Below are positions 29,861-39,189 of a stretch of 64,000 nt of DNA, piece by piece. The notes beneath the pieces were generated by a model. It was not told the origin of the DNA. It saw only the letters and a program-made list of their open reading frames with translations, and searched no databases. Source of the DNA: Bog-473 sp963711065. Its GTDB lineage: Bacteria > Actinomycetota > Acidimicrobiia > Acidimicrobiales > RAAP-2. The stretch lies in assembly GCA_963711065.1 (NCBI GenBank), contig CAVQCO010000007.1, forward strand, positions 744,001 to 808,000, in the 5' to 3' direction. Position numbers and translations under genes: made by a program. The stretch's first letter is position 1. The number at the start of each line of letters is the position of its first letter.

Positions 29861-30049
29861 GCCCTTCCGCAGAAGTCAAAACCGCAGGTAGGCCGCCCAT
29901 CGGGCGGCCTTGGCCATTGTGTCCACTGGATCGGCCCGGGCCCGTCAAGGCTTCCCCTACGGGCGGCTGCGCCGGCCTTGACCGACCCTGACCACCCGGG
30001 CTCTGGCCGGATGGCACGGCCGCAGAAGCGTTGCGGGCACAATGGAGAG

Positions 30050-30238
30050 GTGACCGACAGCGCTGTCGAACGGGATGTGGTGGCTGAGGAGGCCGCTCTC
30101 GACGACTCCGAGGAAGCCCTCGTGGCCCGGATCGCTGCCGATCGGCGGGCGGGACGGGATACCACTCGAGACGTGCAGGCCCTCCTGGAGCTCGCCGGCA
30201 AGACCAACAAAGCTGCTCTGGACCGTCTCGCCAAGTAG
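30050..30238 (+). CDS. putative antitoxin of a Phd-Doc-like pair
   Basis: A 62-residue acidic, helical protein (VTDSAVERDVVAEEAALDDSEEALVARIAADRRAG) ending 9 bp before the Doc-like toxin gene on the same strand. Small size, charge pattern and position are those of a type II antitoxin, but there is no clear Phd/YefM DNA-binding signature. I place the start at the GTG 30050, which has GGAGAG directly in front. An in-frame ATG at 30011 would add 13 residues. Confidence 0.5.
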   Translation: MTDSAVERDVVAEEAALDDSEEALVARIAADRRAGRDTTRDVQALLELAGKTNKAALDRLAK

Positions 30239-30247
30239 CGCACTCAG

Positions 30248-30676
30248 GTGACCGAGGGCGACAGGGCGGAGATCGCCTACCTCACCCTGGAGGACTACTA
30301 CCGAGCGGCCGGCGAAGCGCTCGGGACCGACCTGGCAACCGTCCGAGCAGTCACCAACGACACTCTGGCCGGCTCGGCATTGGCGGCACCGAGCGCCGGC
30401 TTCGGTGACTACGAGAAGTATCCCGAGTTTGCGACGAAGACGGCGGTCTTGTTGCACGCCGTGGCGAGCAACCATGCGTTGCCGGACGGCAACAAGAGGA
30501 CGGCGTTGCTGTGCGCCATCCTCTTCGCCGCTCTGAATGGGTACCGCTGGGTACCACCCGAAGGTGATGATCCCGACGGAACTGAAACGGCAGAGATGGT
30601 TGAAGCGACCTCAATGCGAACAGTGCCTCTCGAGGACCTCGCATCATGGATCGAGGATCGACTTCAAGCGATCTGA
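30248..30676 (+). CDS. doc: Doc-type Fic toxin (death-on-curing family)
   Basis: A 142-residue protein with the Fic/Doc signature HALPDGNKRTA at residues 76-86, including the catalytic His76 and the nucleotide-binding D-G-N-K-R. Doc toxins phosphorylate elongation factor Tu and stop translation until neutralised by the partner antitoxin. The small acidic gene directly upstream fills that role. The start is a GTG at 30248. The pair lies inside the integrative element and probably stabilises it. Confidence 0.8.
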   Translation: MTEGDRAEIAYLTLEDYYRAAGEALGTDLATVRAVTNDTLAGSALAAPSAGFGDYEKYPEFATKTAVLLHAVASNHALPDGNKRTALLCAILFAALNGYRWVPPEGDDPDGTETAEMVEATSMRTVPLEDLASWIEDRLQAI

Positions 30677-30798
30677 TGGTGCGTGCTGTAGCAAGCATCC
30701 GGACCTGATACACAGAGTTTTCGTGTCTCCAGGCCGGCGAACGGGGGCAGGCTGGCCCTCACGACTTGCAGGAGCCCGGCGACCCAGTTTGCGTGCGT

Positions 30799-31542
30799 CT
30801 AAGCGTCCGGGAGACGCCACACGCTGACATGCCAAGGGCTCTCACCTGTAAACGGCGAGCGATCCCACCAGCCCCATCGATGTTCCAGCGTCATTCCCGC
30901 GATCCGAGCCATCAGGTCCAACTCAGCTGGCCACACATATCGGAACGGTGCCGTGAATTCGGTGAAGCTGCCATCAGGAAGTCGGTTGAAGTGCCGCGAA
31001 CGGGAGATCTGCTTGTGCGTGCGGTCAATGAAGTCGTCGATGCCGATGTAATCCTCTGTCAATGCAAACGCGACACCGGAGTTGCCCGGTGGTAGCTGGC
31101 GAAGACCTGGCACGCTGGTCTCGATTACGAAGCGGCCGCCGGGGCGAAGGTGCCGGGCAGCGTTTTCGAAACACGCCACCTGTTCGTCCTGCGTCGTCAG
31201 GTTCTGGATCGTGTTGAAGACCAGGTACACAAGGGAGAACTCGCCCTCCACGAATGTCACGGCCATGTCGCCTTCGACCGCCGTAATATCGCTCGCCTCG
31301 GGCTTCGACCGCAGCACGTCGAGCATGTCTGCAGACAACTCGATCCCGGAGACCGAAACACCCCGGGCTGCCAAAGGGACGGCGACCCGGCCAGTCCCAA
31401 TGGCGAACTCCATCACCGCCCCGCCATCGGTCAACTCGACCAGACAGTCGACGGTCGCTTCGAGCACGCCGTCGGCGAACATCCCCGTCCCAGGTTGGTC
31501 ATAGGTTCTGGCGATCTCGCCGACGAATCGGTTTTCGGGCAC
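30799..31542 (-). CDS. class I SAM-dependent methyltransferase
   Basis: A 247-residue methyltransferase. The SAM-binding loop is visible as VMEFAIGTGRVAVPLAARG, followed by the acidic strand end VSGIELSADMLDVL and the motif-II-like VEGDMAVTF. LRPGGRFVIETSVPG is the typical strand after helix D. The C-terminal half (HFNRLPDGSFTEFTAPFRYVWPAELDLMARIAGM) is the usual small-molecule methyltransferase cap. The substrate is unknown. Start GTG with GGAG upstream. It is cargo of the integrative element. Confidence 0.82.
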   Translation of the reverse strand: MPENRFVGEIARTYDQPGTGMFADGVLEATVDCLVELTDGGAVMEFAIGTGRVAVPLAARGVSVSGIELSADMLDVLRSKPEASDITAVEGDMAVTFVEGEFSLVYLVFNTIQNLTTQDEQVACFENAARHLRPGGRFVIETSVPGLRQLPPGNSGVAFALTEDYIGIDDFIDRTHKQISRSRHFNRLPDGSFTEFTAPFRYVWPAELDLMARIAGMTLEHRWGWWDRSPFTGESPWHVSVWRLPDA

Positions 31543-31747
31543 ACTCCAGCTTGGTCTTCACCTGAGTCAGCTTGCAACGTTTCTCTACCCGTGCCAGGTG
31601 CCGAGGTGTCCCACTGTCCCGGCAGCGAGGATTGAGGTGGCCGCTGAGTGATCCACCACTTCGGTGAATGGATTGGTCAGCGTGTGGGTGGGTGCCCAGG
31701 CCAGGTCTGACTCCAACTAACCGGCTGACGTCCTTTCGGACTGTCCT

Positions 31748-31898
31748 CCGTACGATCCGTCGGCCTGGCCCGGTCACCCACTCGACACCCGCTGGTCGGA
31801 CGGAGTGACCTAATAGGAGCCTGCCTGAAACAGGCCCGTCGCTGTCTTGTCCGTCGTCCCGCTGGTGCGGTGTCACCCCAACCCAATCCAACGAAGGG
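31748..31898 (+). ncRNA. candidate bridge-RNA region in the IS110 left end
   Basis: Non-coding DNA upstream of an IS110 transposase normally encodes the bridge RNA that pairs with target and donor. Here GGTCAC...GAGTGACC (31772-31810) can form a long stem, and GCCTG/CAGGC (31819-31835) a compact hairpin just after the direct repeat. The RNA's boundaries and loops are not defined by sequence inspection. Confidence 0.35.
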
Positions 31899-32957
31899 AT
31901 GACAGTGACCACTTTGGCACGGAGCATCACCGGCGGGGTAGATACGCACCTCGACGTCCATGTAGCTGCGGCTTTGGACGAACGAGGGGCTCTCCTCGGC
32001 GTCGAGAGCTTCCCCACCACCGAGAGCGGCTACAAGTTGCTGCTGGGCTGGCTGAGCGACTTCGGCTCCGTCGTGTTGGTCGGGGTCGAAGGGACCGGGT
32101 CTTATGGTGCAGGGCTCACCCGTCATCTCCAAGCCGAGCAGGTCCGCGTCGTCGAAGTCGACCGTCCCAATCGACAGCGCCGCCGGCGCAAGGGCAAGTC
32201 CGACCCCCAAGACGCCATCACCGCCGCCCGGGCCGCCCTCTCGGGCGACGCTTGCGGTGAGGCCAAGACGAGGGACGGAAACGTCGAAGCCATGCGGGTT
32301 TTACGTGTCGCAAGGGCCTCGGCCCGCAAGGGCCGGACCCAGGCGCTCAATCAGATGCGCGGCCTGATCTCGACCGCGCCTGAGCCAATCCGAGCCGAGC
32401 TCCGGGGCCTCAACGTGTTCCACCTCCTCGAGCGGGCCTCGACCTATCGACCCGGAGCCAAGCGCGACATCGTCTCGCTCACCAAGCTCAGTCTTCGGAT
32501 GTTGGCCCGGCGGGCGATCACCCTCGAAGAGGAGGTCTCCGAGATCGACGCCATCCTCAAGCCCTTGGTCAAAGAGACCGCACCGCGACTCGTCGGCGCT
32601 TTAGGTGTGGGCACCGACGCCGCCTCGGCACTGTTGGTCACCGCCGGCGACAACCCCGAGCGCTTGCGCGACGAAGCCGCCTTCGCCCATCTCTGCGGTG
32701 CCTCACCGATCGAAGCCAGCAGCGGCAAGCAGGAACGGCACCGGCTCAATCGCGGCGGTGATCGCCAGGCCAACTCGGCTCTGTGGCACATCGTGATCAC
32801 GCGGATGGTCTATGACCCGCGTACCAGCGAATACATCGATCGTCGCACCAAGGAAGGGCTTACCAAGAAAGAAGCGGTGCGATGCCTCAAGCGCTACGTC
32901 GCCCGAGAGGTGTTCAGCCTCCTACCTCACGAGAAATTAGGGCTTGACAGCCCATAG
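31899..32957 (+). CDS. IS110-family transposase (DEDD)
   Basis: A 352-residue intact transposase. The RuvC-like N-terminal domain carries D15 (GGVDTHLDVH), E64 (VGVEGTGSYG) and D102/D105 (KSDPQDA), the DEDD set. The C-terminal transposase_20 domain begins at LVGALGVGTDAASALLV and contains the conserved serine region CGASPIEASSGKQERHRLNRGG. It ends in LKRYVAREVFSLLP. No frameshift is seen, so it may be active. A relic of a related transposase lies at 36022-36137. Confidence 0.93.
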   Translation: MTVTTLARSITGGVDTHLDVHVAAALDERGALLGVESFPTTESGYKLLLGWLSDFGSVVLVGVEGTGSYGAGLTRHLQAEQVRVVEVDRPNRQRRRRKGKSDPQDAITAARAALSGDACGEAKTRDGNVEAMRVLRVARASARKGRTQALNQMRGLISTAPEPIRAELRGLNVFHLLERASTYRPGAKRDIVSLTKLSLRMLARRAITLEEEVSEIDAILKPLVKETAPRLVGALGVGTDAASALLVTAGDNPERLRDEAAFAHLCGASPIEASSGKQERHRLNRGGDRQANSALWHIVITRMVYDPRTSEYIDRRTKEGLTKKEAVRCLKRYVAREVFSLLPHEKLGLDSP

Positions 32958-33174
32958 GAGCATCGTACGGGGATAGTCCAGAGATAGCGGAGGTAGTGCC
33001 CGGAGGACCAGCCAACCCCGCTCTGCTTTCCACCTACCTAAATCGGCTCGTATGGTCATGCCATATCCTCAAGCAGGAGTTGTAGTGACCGAGCCCCAAT
33101 CGAGCTCTGTCACCGTCTCTCTCTTGCTCACCGGTGCGACGAGGGCCCACATTGAGTATTCGGATGGCGACTAT

Positions 33175-35601
33175 TCAGGACGCCTCAATGAGCAACCTGG
33201 GCTCGGACCTTGTCGCTGTCAATGCAGGCCCAATCGCGAGGAGGTTGGCGACCACGATCACGCCGACTGCCAGGGCTCCGATGAGCCAGACGGGAACCAC
33301 GGAAACAGGGACGACCCCCAAGTTGTTGGCGAAAAGGTCCCACGTCACTCTTCCGGCGACCAAACCGATCGGGACTCCGATGAGGATTCCGACCAGGGCC
33401 AAAGTGGTTGCCTGCCAACTGACAGCCCAGATGACCTGGCTGTTGACGAACCCCAGCACCTTGAGGAGCCCGGTCTCTCCTCGGCGGCGCGAGACACTGA
33501 CCACCAACAGATGACCGAGCGTGGCCGCACCAAAAACCGCCACGATCCCACCAAATATGAGCGGGAAATCGACAGCCTCGCCAAAGTTGACCAAGGAGGT
33601 CGGAGCGACCGGGAGCACAGCTACCGATTGGTCAGAGTCGAGAAAGTGAGCAACCGCCGCCTGCCCCCTCGGACCGGACACCCCTTTGGCCAGAATGGAG
33701 CCGATGCTCGATTCTTCAACCGACTTCCTGCAGGTTACTTGGCCGACCGCCGAGGGGCATACCGCCGCCTCATATCCCGAGAGAGGGATCACCGCGCCGT
33801 TACCAAGGCCAGCGAATCCATCCATCACCGGGATTGGGATGTTGGCAACAACTCGGAACGGGACCGTACGCTTGCCTCCAGATGGCGTCGTCACGCCGAC
33901 ACGCACAAGCGAGCCCACGTGGGCATCCACTTGACGCATTGTCGCCGCGCCCAGACCAATCTGACCCTCGCCGCTGGGCACCTTTCCCCCGGCCGTCGAG
34001 AAGAGCAAAGGACCACGGAGCGCTTCCACCGCCAACGTGCCAACCGTCGTGTGATCGATCGAGACTTGAGTCGCCACGACCCGGGTGATCCCGCTTATGT
34101 TTCCGTTCCGCTCGATGCTCTTGAGTAACCCGGGATCAGGTAGTCCCGGGATCACATCGAAGCTGAGTTGATATGCATCGCCGTACAGCGAAGGGGTCGC
34201 GGTGAGATGGGAAAGGCTGGCGCCGAAGACCGCCGTCCCACACAACACAACAACCGCCAGCACCGTGCCAAGGTAGGCAGTCCCAACAGGGACATTGGCT
34301 CCAGGTCCCCTTCGCTGCAAAGCATTGCGTACGCCGATCAGGGTGCTGGGCGGTGCGCCGATGGCTGCAAGGCGAGTCACCACAACCGAAGGGTGCATCC
34401 CAGCGGCGCCACCGTTGCGTCGTGAGGTCTGGGCCGCCCGTACCGACGGCCATATGCCAAGCACCACGACGACAAGGGCTGTAGCCAACGCCCCGAGCAG
34501 CAGAACGAGTGTGTCGAGGTATATCCCCGTAGAGGTTTCAGCCAGTCGTGCCTCACCTACAGGGGCCAACGGGGAAAGCGCCGTGGCGAGTACCACTGCG
34601 CCGACTGCGCCGATCAGTCCCACCAGCAGGTTCCGCGCCGTGCCCAGCATCACTAGCTGACGCCTACTCGTGCCGAGGGCACTCAGCGTGACATAGCCCT
34701 CGCTCTCGGCGATTGACTGACGGGCCAGCGCTTGGCCGACAACCGCAAGACCGACAAGAGCAGCAAGTCCAGCAAGTATGAACCACCCGACACCCTGAGG
34801 ATGGATCGATGCCTCGATGGAATCGACCAACCCGTCGTTGTTTCCCACTCCCTCCAGTCCGGCGCCTTCGAGCTTGTTGGCCTCAGTGTTGAATCGAGCA
34901 AGGTCGGCCGCACCATGGCGCAATCGCACGGCGTACTCGACGCCCGTGGCCGTCTCTGGGATTACCGCGCGCCCGAAAGCAGAGGTCGTGAACAGCTCAT
35001 ACGACGGGGTTACCCCTGATGGAAAATCGAACTCGCTGGCTACGATCCCCACTACGCGAAGGGCGACCGTCGGACCCAGGGGCTGAGGCGGGGTCCCGGT
35101 GACGCTGTTCGCCGCTGAGGCCTGGGCAGGTGTGAAGAACGGCACGTGGATCACCGTTCCCACGTTGACGCCATAGTCCCGTTGTAATGAGAGCGATGCC
35201 AGTACCTGGTTGGGAGCCGACTGGTCCGGCTCTTGGCCCGACACGAGCTTCCACAGCGACGCGTCATTGGGAGGTTGAGCCAACACGGCGAAGTTGGAGC
35301 TAGCGATATTGATCGGGTGCGTGCAGTGGCACCGCGGTTGCCCGTTCGCCGGGCTGACCATCGCTATGGCGGAGGCAACGGTGGGAAGTCTTTCGAGCTG
35401 CGGAAGGGCTTGCGTTGTAAAAACCGTGGCGTCGTAGCCGTACTTGTCTACAAACAGTGGGTAGGCGTTATTGGTCCGTCGCCCTGCGGCGGTGGCGAAT
35501 AGCACGAACCCACCCACGATGGCGATCAAAAGGGCGATGGCCAACCATGATCGCCACCGACTGCGCAACTCGGCTCGGAACGCGAACGTGACTGCACCCA
35601 A
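33175..35601 (-). CDS. FtsX/MacB-type ABC transporter permease (orphan)
   Basis: An 808-residue membrane protein with the duplicated FtsX layout. The N-terminal transmembrane helix (SWLAIALLIAIVGGFVLFATAAG) precedes a large extracytoplasmic domain. A three-helix FtsX core follows (WFILAGLAALVGLAVVGQAL and onwards), then a second extracytoplasmic domain and a second FtsX core (DFPLIFGGIVAVFGAATLGHLL ... RGETGLLKVLGF). Such permeases need a cytoplasmic ATPase, usually the neighbouring gene, but none is present here. It may partner an ATPase elsewhere or be non-functional cargo. It lies between the IS110 element and an IS110 relic. Confidence 0.85.
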   Translation of the reverse strand: MGAVTFAFRAELRSRWRSWLAIALLIAIVGGFVLFATAAGRRTNNAYPLFVDKYGYDATVFTTQALPQLERLPTVASAIAMVSPANGQPRCHCTHPINIASSNFAVLAQPPNDASLWKLVSGQEPDQSAPNQVLASLSLQRDYGVNVGTVIHVPFFTPAQASAANSVTGTPPQPLGPTVALRVVGIVASEFDFPSGVTPSYELFTTSAFGRAVIPETATGVEYAVRLRHGAADLARFNTEANKLEGAGLEGVGNNDGLVDSIEASIHPQGVGWFILAGLAALVGLAVVGQALARQSIAESEGYVTLSALGTSRRQLVMLGTARNLLVGLIGAVGAVVLATALSPLAPVGEARLAETSTGIYLDTLVLLLGALATALVVVVLGIWPSVRAAQTSRRNGGAAGMHPSVVVTRLAAIGAPPSTLIGVRNALQRRGPGANVPVGTAYLGTVLAVVVLCGTAVFGASLSHLTATPSLYGDAYQLSFDVIPGLPDPGLLKSIERNGNISGITRVVATQVSIDHTTVGTLAVEALRGPLLFSTAGGKVPSGEGQIGLGAATMRQVDAHVGSLVRVGVTTPSGGKRTVPFRVVANIPIPVMDGFAGLGNGAVIPLSGYEAAVCPSAVGQVTCRKSVEESSIGSILAKGVSGPRGQAAVAHFLDSDQSVAVLPVAPTSLVNFGEAVDFPLIFGGIVAVFGAATLGHLLVVSVSRRRGETGLLKVLGFVNSQVIWAVSWQATTLALVGILIGVPIGLVAGRVTWDLFANNLGVVPVSVVPVWLIGALAVGVIVVANLLAIGPALTATRSEPRLLIEAS

Positions 35602-36021
35602 CGCGCCTCCTCAGATCAAAGCGCTCTGCACCTACAGTCTTGCTTCCCTAGCCGGGGGTCGCTAGGTGGGCAGCCAGCAGCGCGGTACTCGTGGTGCCAC
35701 CACTACGTTTGCGTGCTAGTAACACAGCAAACGCGCCGCAAACTGGATGGGACTCTCAGAGCTACGAAGCAGTGCCCCCATGGTGCCGACGCGCCACCGT
35801 CCCGATGGCGTTCCTATGGATGATGTCAAGACATTTCGAGGGATTTTCGGGAGTGAGGACAGCGGACAAACCAATGATGGGCCACTCGTCGAGAGGGCAA
35901 GCCCTTATCAGGTCACGCGTCTTCGAGAGTCGGTGAACCGGACCGTGGACCGGCATATCGGGTACAGGTCAGTCCCAAAGGATGACAGGCGTACTGTGAG
36001 CCAGGTCCACGGCCCGGGGAT
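35602..36021. other. intergenic stretch without recognisable gene
   Basis: About 420 bp between the permease start and an IS110 relic. Open frames here are short and show no recognisable protein pattern. The proximity to a transposase relic suggests degraded mobile DNA. Confidence 0.5.
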
Positions 36022-36137
36022 CTAGGCGCGAGGCAGATAGCGGTAGACCTCGCGGGCGACGTAGCGCTTAGCATGCGGATGGCCTCGCTCTTGGAGCGGC
36101 CGTCTTTGACCCGGCGCTCCATGTAGGCCTGGGTCAG
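36022..36137 (-). pseudogene. C-terminal relic of an IS110-family transposase
   Basis: On the minus strand the sequence reads TQAYMERRVKDGRSKSEAIR, then after one missing base KRYVAREVYRYLPRA and a stop at 36022-36024. This is the C-terminal end of an IS110 transposase, similar to the intact copy at 31899-32957 (IDRRTKEGLTKKEAVRCLKRYVAREV region). Everything upstream of the fragment is gone. Confidence 0.75.
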
Positions 36138-36213
36138 GCACCCCTACTCGGCGAACTGGGCTACCGCAAGTGGCAGGGCGAAGCGGCCCGGATCCGGTCC
36201 GGCGTCTGTACGT

Positions 36214-37410
36214 TCAAAGTGGCACACGCCAGGTGAGGACGGTCCCCCCGCTTTGGCTCCTCACCTCGAAACTCCCGCGGAGCTTCTCGGCCCGTCGTTG
36301 CATGTTGTTCATTCCCAATCCACCACCCTCGGCGGTCTCCCGCTGCCCAAGCCCTCGGCCGTTGTCGATGACCTGCAATAGGCACTCGTCATTGCCCACG
36401 CTCAGCCGGACGCTGGCCTTGGTGGCCCGAGCATGGCGGCCGACGTTGGTGACTGCCTCTCGGACCGTCGCCATGACGTGTTCGGCAATGGCGTCGGAGA
36501 TGACCGTTTCAACCGGCCCATCGAAGGAACTGCGTATATCGAATCCGGTGACGACGGTCAGCTCGCGCAGGAGCGAGATGATCCTGGCCCGGATGCCAAG
36601 TTCGCCGCCCGTCAGTCCCAGTTCGTAAATGGTGGAGCGAAGCTGAAGCATCGCATGGTCAATCATGGCGGCAACCGCGGTGACCTGGTCCGACACGTCG
36701 CTCGCCTGAGCCGCACCGGCTAATCCTTGGAGGGAGAGTCCGGCGCCATAAAGCGTCTGGATGACCGTGTCGTGCAGGTCTCGCGAGACCCGCTCTCTGT
36801 CGTCGAAGACGGCATGCTCTTGGACCAGCCGATGCAGCCGAGTGTTCTCGATGGCGATCCCTGCCGCGACGGCGAGGGACGTCACCAGCGCCTCGTCCTC
36901 CCGCGTGAACTCGCTCCAGCCGATCTTGTCGGTCAGATAGAGGTTGCCGAAGACCTCGTCACGCACCTTGATGTGGACACCCAGGAACGACGTCATGGGG
37001 GGATGGCCAGTTGGGAACCCGAAACTCTCCTCGTGCGCAGAGAGCTGAGAAAGGCGGAGCGCCTCGGGGTTGGCCACGAGGAGACCCAGGACTCCTCGCC
37101 CGGTGGGTCGCGCTCCGATCTTCTCTTCCTGATCCACTTCGAGGCCGACCGTGATGAACTCGGCCAGGTGGGTACGTCCCTCGTCGAGGACACCGAGAGC
37201 GCCGTAGCGGGCACCAGTCATGGCACACGCTTCCTCCGTCACGTGCCGCAACAGGACGGGAAGCTCAAGGTCGGCCTCGATGAGCAGCACGGCATCGAGT
37301 ACCCGACGCAGCGTGGTGGGATCCTCGATCGAATGGTGGGGCACGACCGAATTGCTCGTTAATGATCCGGGTAGCAACGAGGGCACGGACTGTCGTAGAT
37401 CCAACCACAT
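36214..37410 (-). CDS. GAF-domain sensor histidine kinase, DevS/NarX-like
   Basis: A 398-residue cytoplasmic kinase. A GAF domain spans about residues 50-195 (VTEEACAMTGARYGALGVLDE...LGVHIKVRDEVFGNLYLTDK). A HisKA_3 dimerisation domain carries phospho-acceptor H213 in RVSRDLHDTVIQTLYG. The HATPase domain shows N322 (EAVTNVGRHA), the G1 box DNGRGLG (349-355) and GGGLGMNNM (362-370). The layout is that of DevS/DosS-type redox or gas sensors, though only one GAF is present. No response regulator adjoins it. The N-terminal 20 residues may not be translated. A partial duplicate of its 5' end lies just upstream. Confidence 0.87.
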   Translation of the reverse strand: MWLDLRQSVPSLLPGSLTSNSVVPHHSIEDPTTLRRVLDAVLLIEADLELPVLLRHVTEEACAMTGARYGALGVLDEGRTHLAEFITVGLEVDQEEKIGARPTGRGVLGLLVANPEALRLSQLSAHEESFGFPTGHPPMTSFLGVHIKVRDEVFGNLYLTDKIGWSEFTREDEALVTSLAVAAGIAIENTRLHRLVQEHAVFDDRERVSRDLHDTVIQTLYGAGLSLQGLAGAAQASDVSDQVTAVAAMIDHAMLQLRSTIYELGLTGGELGIRARIISLLRELTVVTGFDIRSSFDGPVETVISDAIAEHVMATVREAVTNVGRHARATKASVRLSVGNDECLLQVIDNGRGLGQRETAEGGGLGMNNMQRRAEKLRGSFEVRSQSGGTVLTWRVPL

Positions 37411-37550
37411 GACGTGACATGGTCGATCTCCCAGCCCGCATCGGTCACGTGGCGCAACTGGACCGGAAATTCGAGGTCTGCCTCGATGAGCAGCACACCA
37501 CCGCGTACCCGCGTCGGGGTTGACGGGTCGTCCGTTTCTTGACCTGACAT
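37359..37550 (-). pseudogene. truncated duplicate of the kinase N-terminus
   Basis: A 63-codon frame reads VRGGVLLIEADLEFPVQLRHVTDAG, matching VLDAVLLIEADLELPVLLRHVTEEA of the adjacent kinase, then runs into unrelated sequence. At DNA level 37444-37511 matches 37238-37305 closely. It is the stump of a second, related kinase gene or of a tandem duplication. Confidence 0.6.
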
Positions 37551-37911
37551 CGCTCCTCCTCGATGACGTCTGAGTCAGATCTCGGAGGTGGCCGGTTGCC
37601 GTCGTTGGCCGGTCAGGTCAAAGGTCTCATTCCCAACATAGATCCATCGCTCCGCAACATCGACCCCCAACGAAGGGCCCCCACCCCCCACAGAGAGAGG
37701 GGGCAGGACCTTTGGCACTACGCAGAGGTCACGAATCCAGTCACTGTTGCACTCACGTGGCGAACCCGGACCTCTCCGAGCGCATCCTGGCCGCCTTTAC
37801 CGACGCGCTCTTTTGGGCCGGATTCGCCGCGGTCACCGACGTAGACGTAAGCCGGGGCTGGGGAGATACCTACTTCATGACCGTCCACACGCTGAACCGC
37901 CCCGGGTTCCA
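37551..37911 (+). other. stretch with possible hypothetical gene interrupted by the IS3 element
   Basis: From about 37757 the plus strand reads ANPDLSERILAAFTDALFWAGF then VDVSRGWGDTYFMTVHTLNR, which looks like protein. It is cut at the IS3 left end (37912). Beyond the right end (39221) TVTDRCIISLRANDP followed by a stop might be its continuation, one base out of frame. The start is not clear (ATG 37712 is one option), and no family is recognised. Confidence 0.3.
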
Positions 37912-37923
37912 TGACTGCTCGGG

Positions 37924-38858
37924 TTATTGGGTAGCCGCCTCTCCGGCGGGTTGCATTTGACGGTAGTAGGTCGCTTCGAACTCTGCTGGGGTGACGTAGG
38001 AGTTGTCCTCGGTGATCTCACCGTGGAGCCGGCGGTGGTTGAACCAGTCGATGTAGCCGAGCGTGGCGTACTCGACGTCGTCGAGACCCCGCCACGGCCC
38101 CTGGGGATAGATCAGTTCCCACTTGTAGAGGCTGTTGAAGGCCTCGGCCATGGCGTTGTCGTAGCTGTCCCCGCGCGATCCTGACCGAGGCGACGATGTC
38201 GTTCTCGTCGAGACGCTCGGAATAGCGGATTGATAGATACTGAACTCCGCGGTCGCTGTGATGGATCAGGCCGTCGAGGACTTGGCCGGATCGGGTGCGG
38301 TTCCACACCGCCATCTCGAGCGCGTCGATGGCGAGGTCCGAGCGCAAGGACTCAGAGATCTGCCAGCCGACCACCATGCGGGAGAACACGTCGATGATGA
38401 AGGCGGCGTAGACCCAGCCCGAATGGGTCTTCACGTAGGTCAGGTCCGCCACCCAGAGCCGGTTGGGCTCGTCTGCGCGAAAACGGCGTTCGACGAGGTC
38501 GGCGGGACGGTGCTGGCGCTCGTCGAAGCGGGTGGTGACCTTGTAGGCACGGCCCCGACGGGCTCCAGAAAGGCCCAGCTCACGCATCAACCGCTCGACA
38601 GTGCAGCGGGCCACGCGGATCCCCTCGCGGTTGAGCTGGGTCCAGATCTTGTCGGCTCCATAGACCTCGAGGTTGTCGCCCCAGACGCGGCAGGATCTCG
38701 CCCTTGAGGTCCTCGTCTCGGACCGAGCGGGCCGACGGGGGCCGCTTCTTGGCCACCCAATAGGTGTTCGGGGCGATCTTGGCGCCGTGCTCTGTGAGCA
38801 CCCGGCAGATCGGCTCGACCCCGAAGCGGTGACGATGGTCGTCGATGAAGGCGACTAT
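37924..38858 (-). CDS. IS3-family transposase OrfB (DDE), two frameshifts
   Basis: The integrase core of an IS3 transposase in three frame segments: FIDDHRHRFGVEPICRVLTEHG and DEDLKGEI; VYGADKIWTQLNREG, RCTVERLMRELGL, RLWVADLTYVKTHSGWVYAAFI (first Asp) and GLIHHSDRGVQYLSI (second Asp); then MAEAFNSLYKWELIYPQGPW (Glu) and IDWFNHRRLHGEI. Removing one base near 38693 and one near 38180 gives 311 codons ending at TAA 37924-37926. It is expressed as an OrfAB fusion by -1 frameshifting in related elements. As sequenced it would be inactive. Confidence 0.8.
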
Positions 38859-39189
38859 CGCGGCGGTCGCGGGTCGAGCTCCCCGCGAAGAAAGCCGAGG
38901 CCGCCTTCAAGATCTCATTCGCTCGGCGCAGCTCGGCATTCTCCTTTTCTAGGGACTTCAGCCGGCTCCGCTCGTCGGTGGTCAACCCCGGACGCTGCCC
39001 GGAATCCGTCTCGGCCCGTCGGACCCAGATCCGCAGGGTCTCGTGGTTGATCGACAGCTTCGCCGCGATCGACTCGATGGCCTTCCACTGCGACGAGTAC
39101 TCGCCCTGGTGATCAAAGACCATCCGCACTGCCCGCTCCCGAACCTCGGGTGGGTAGGGCGGACGTGGGTTCCGCTTCCTCTCTGGCAT
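38855..39189 (-). CDS. IS3-family transposase OrfA (one frameshift)
   Basis: The helix-turn-helix half of an IS3 transposase: PPYPPEVRERAVRMVFDH, ESIAAKLSINHETLRIWVRR (HTH) and a leucine-zipper-like LKSLEKENAELRRANEILKAASAFFA. One base must be added to a G run near 38885 to reach the normal end ELDPRPPR and the TAG at 38855-38857. orfB then lies in the -1 frame over the stop, as expected for programmed frameshifting in this family. Confidence 0.82.

Larger units (their letters stand above)
31748..32970 (+). mobile_element. IS110-family insertion sequence (ends approximate)
   Basis: The DEDD transposase gene is bounded by non-coding ends. Two boundary signals are seen. ATAGGAGC occurs at 31813-31820 and again at 32954-32961, as a target-core direct repeat would. 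CCGTACGAT at 31748-31756 is the reverse complement of ATCGTACGG at 32962-32970. IS110 elements lack classical terminal repeats, so exact ends cannot be fixed from one copy. Confidence 0.6.

Noticed and set aside
33052..34128. Plus-strand frame after the IS110 element
   Set aside because: It runs antisense to the intact FtsX-type permease and its translation is hydrophilic low-complexity sequence.
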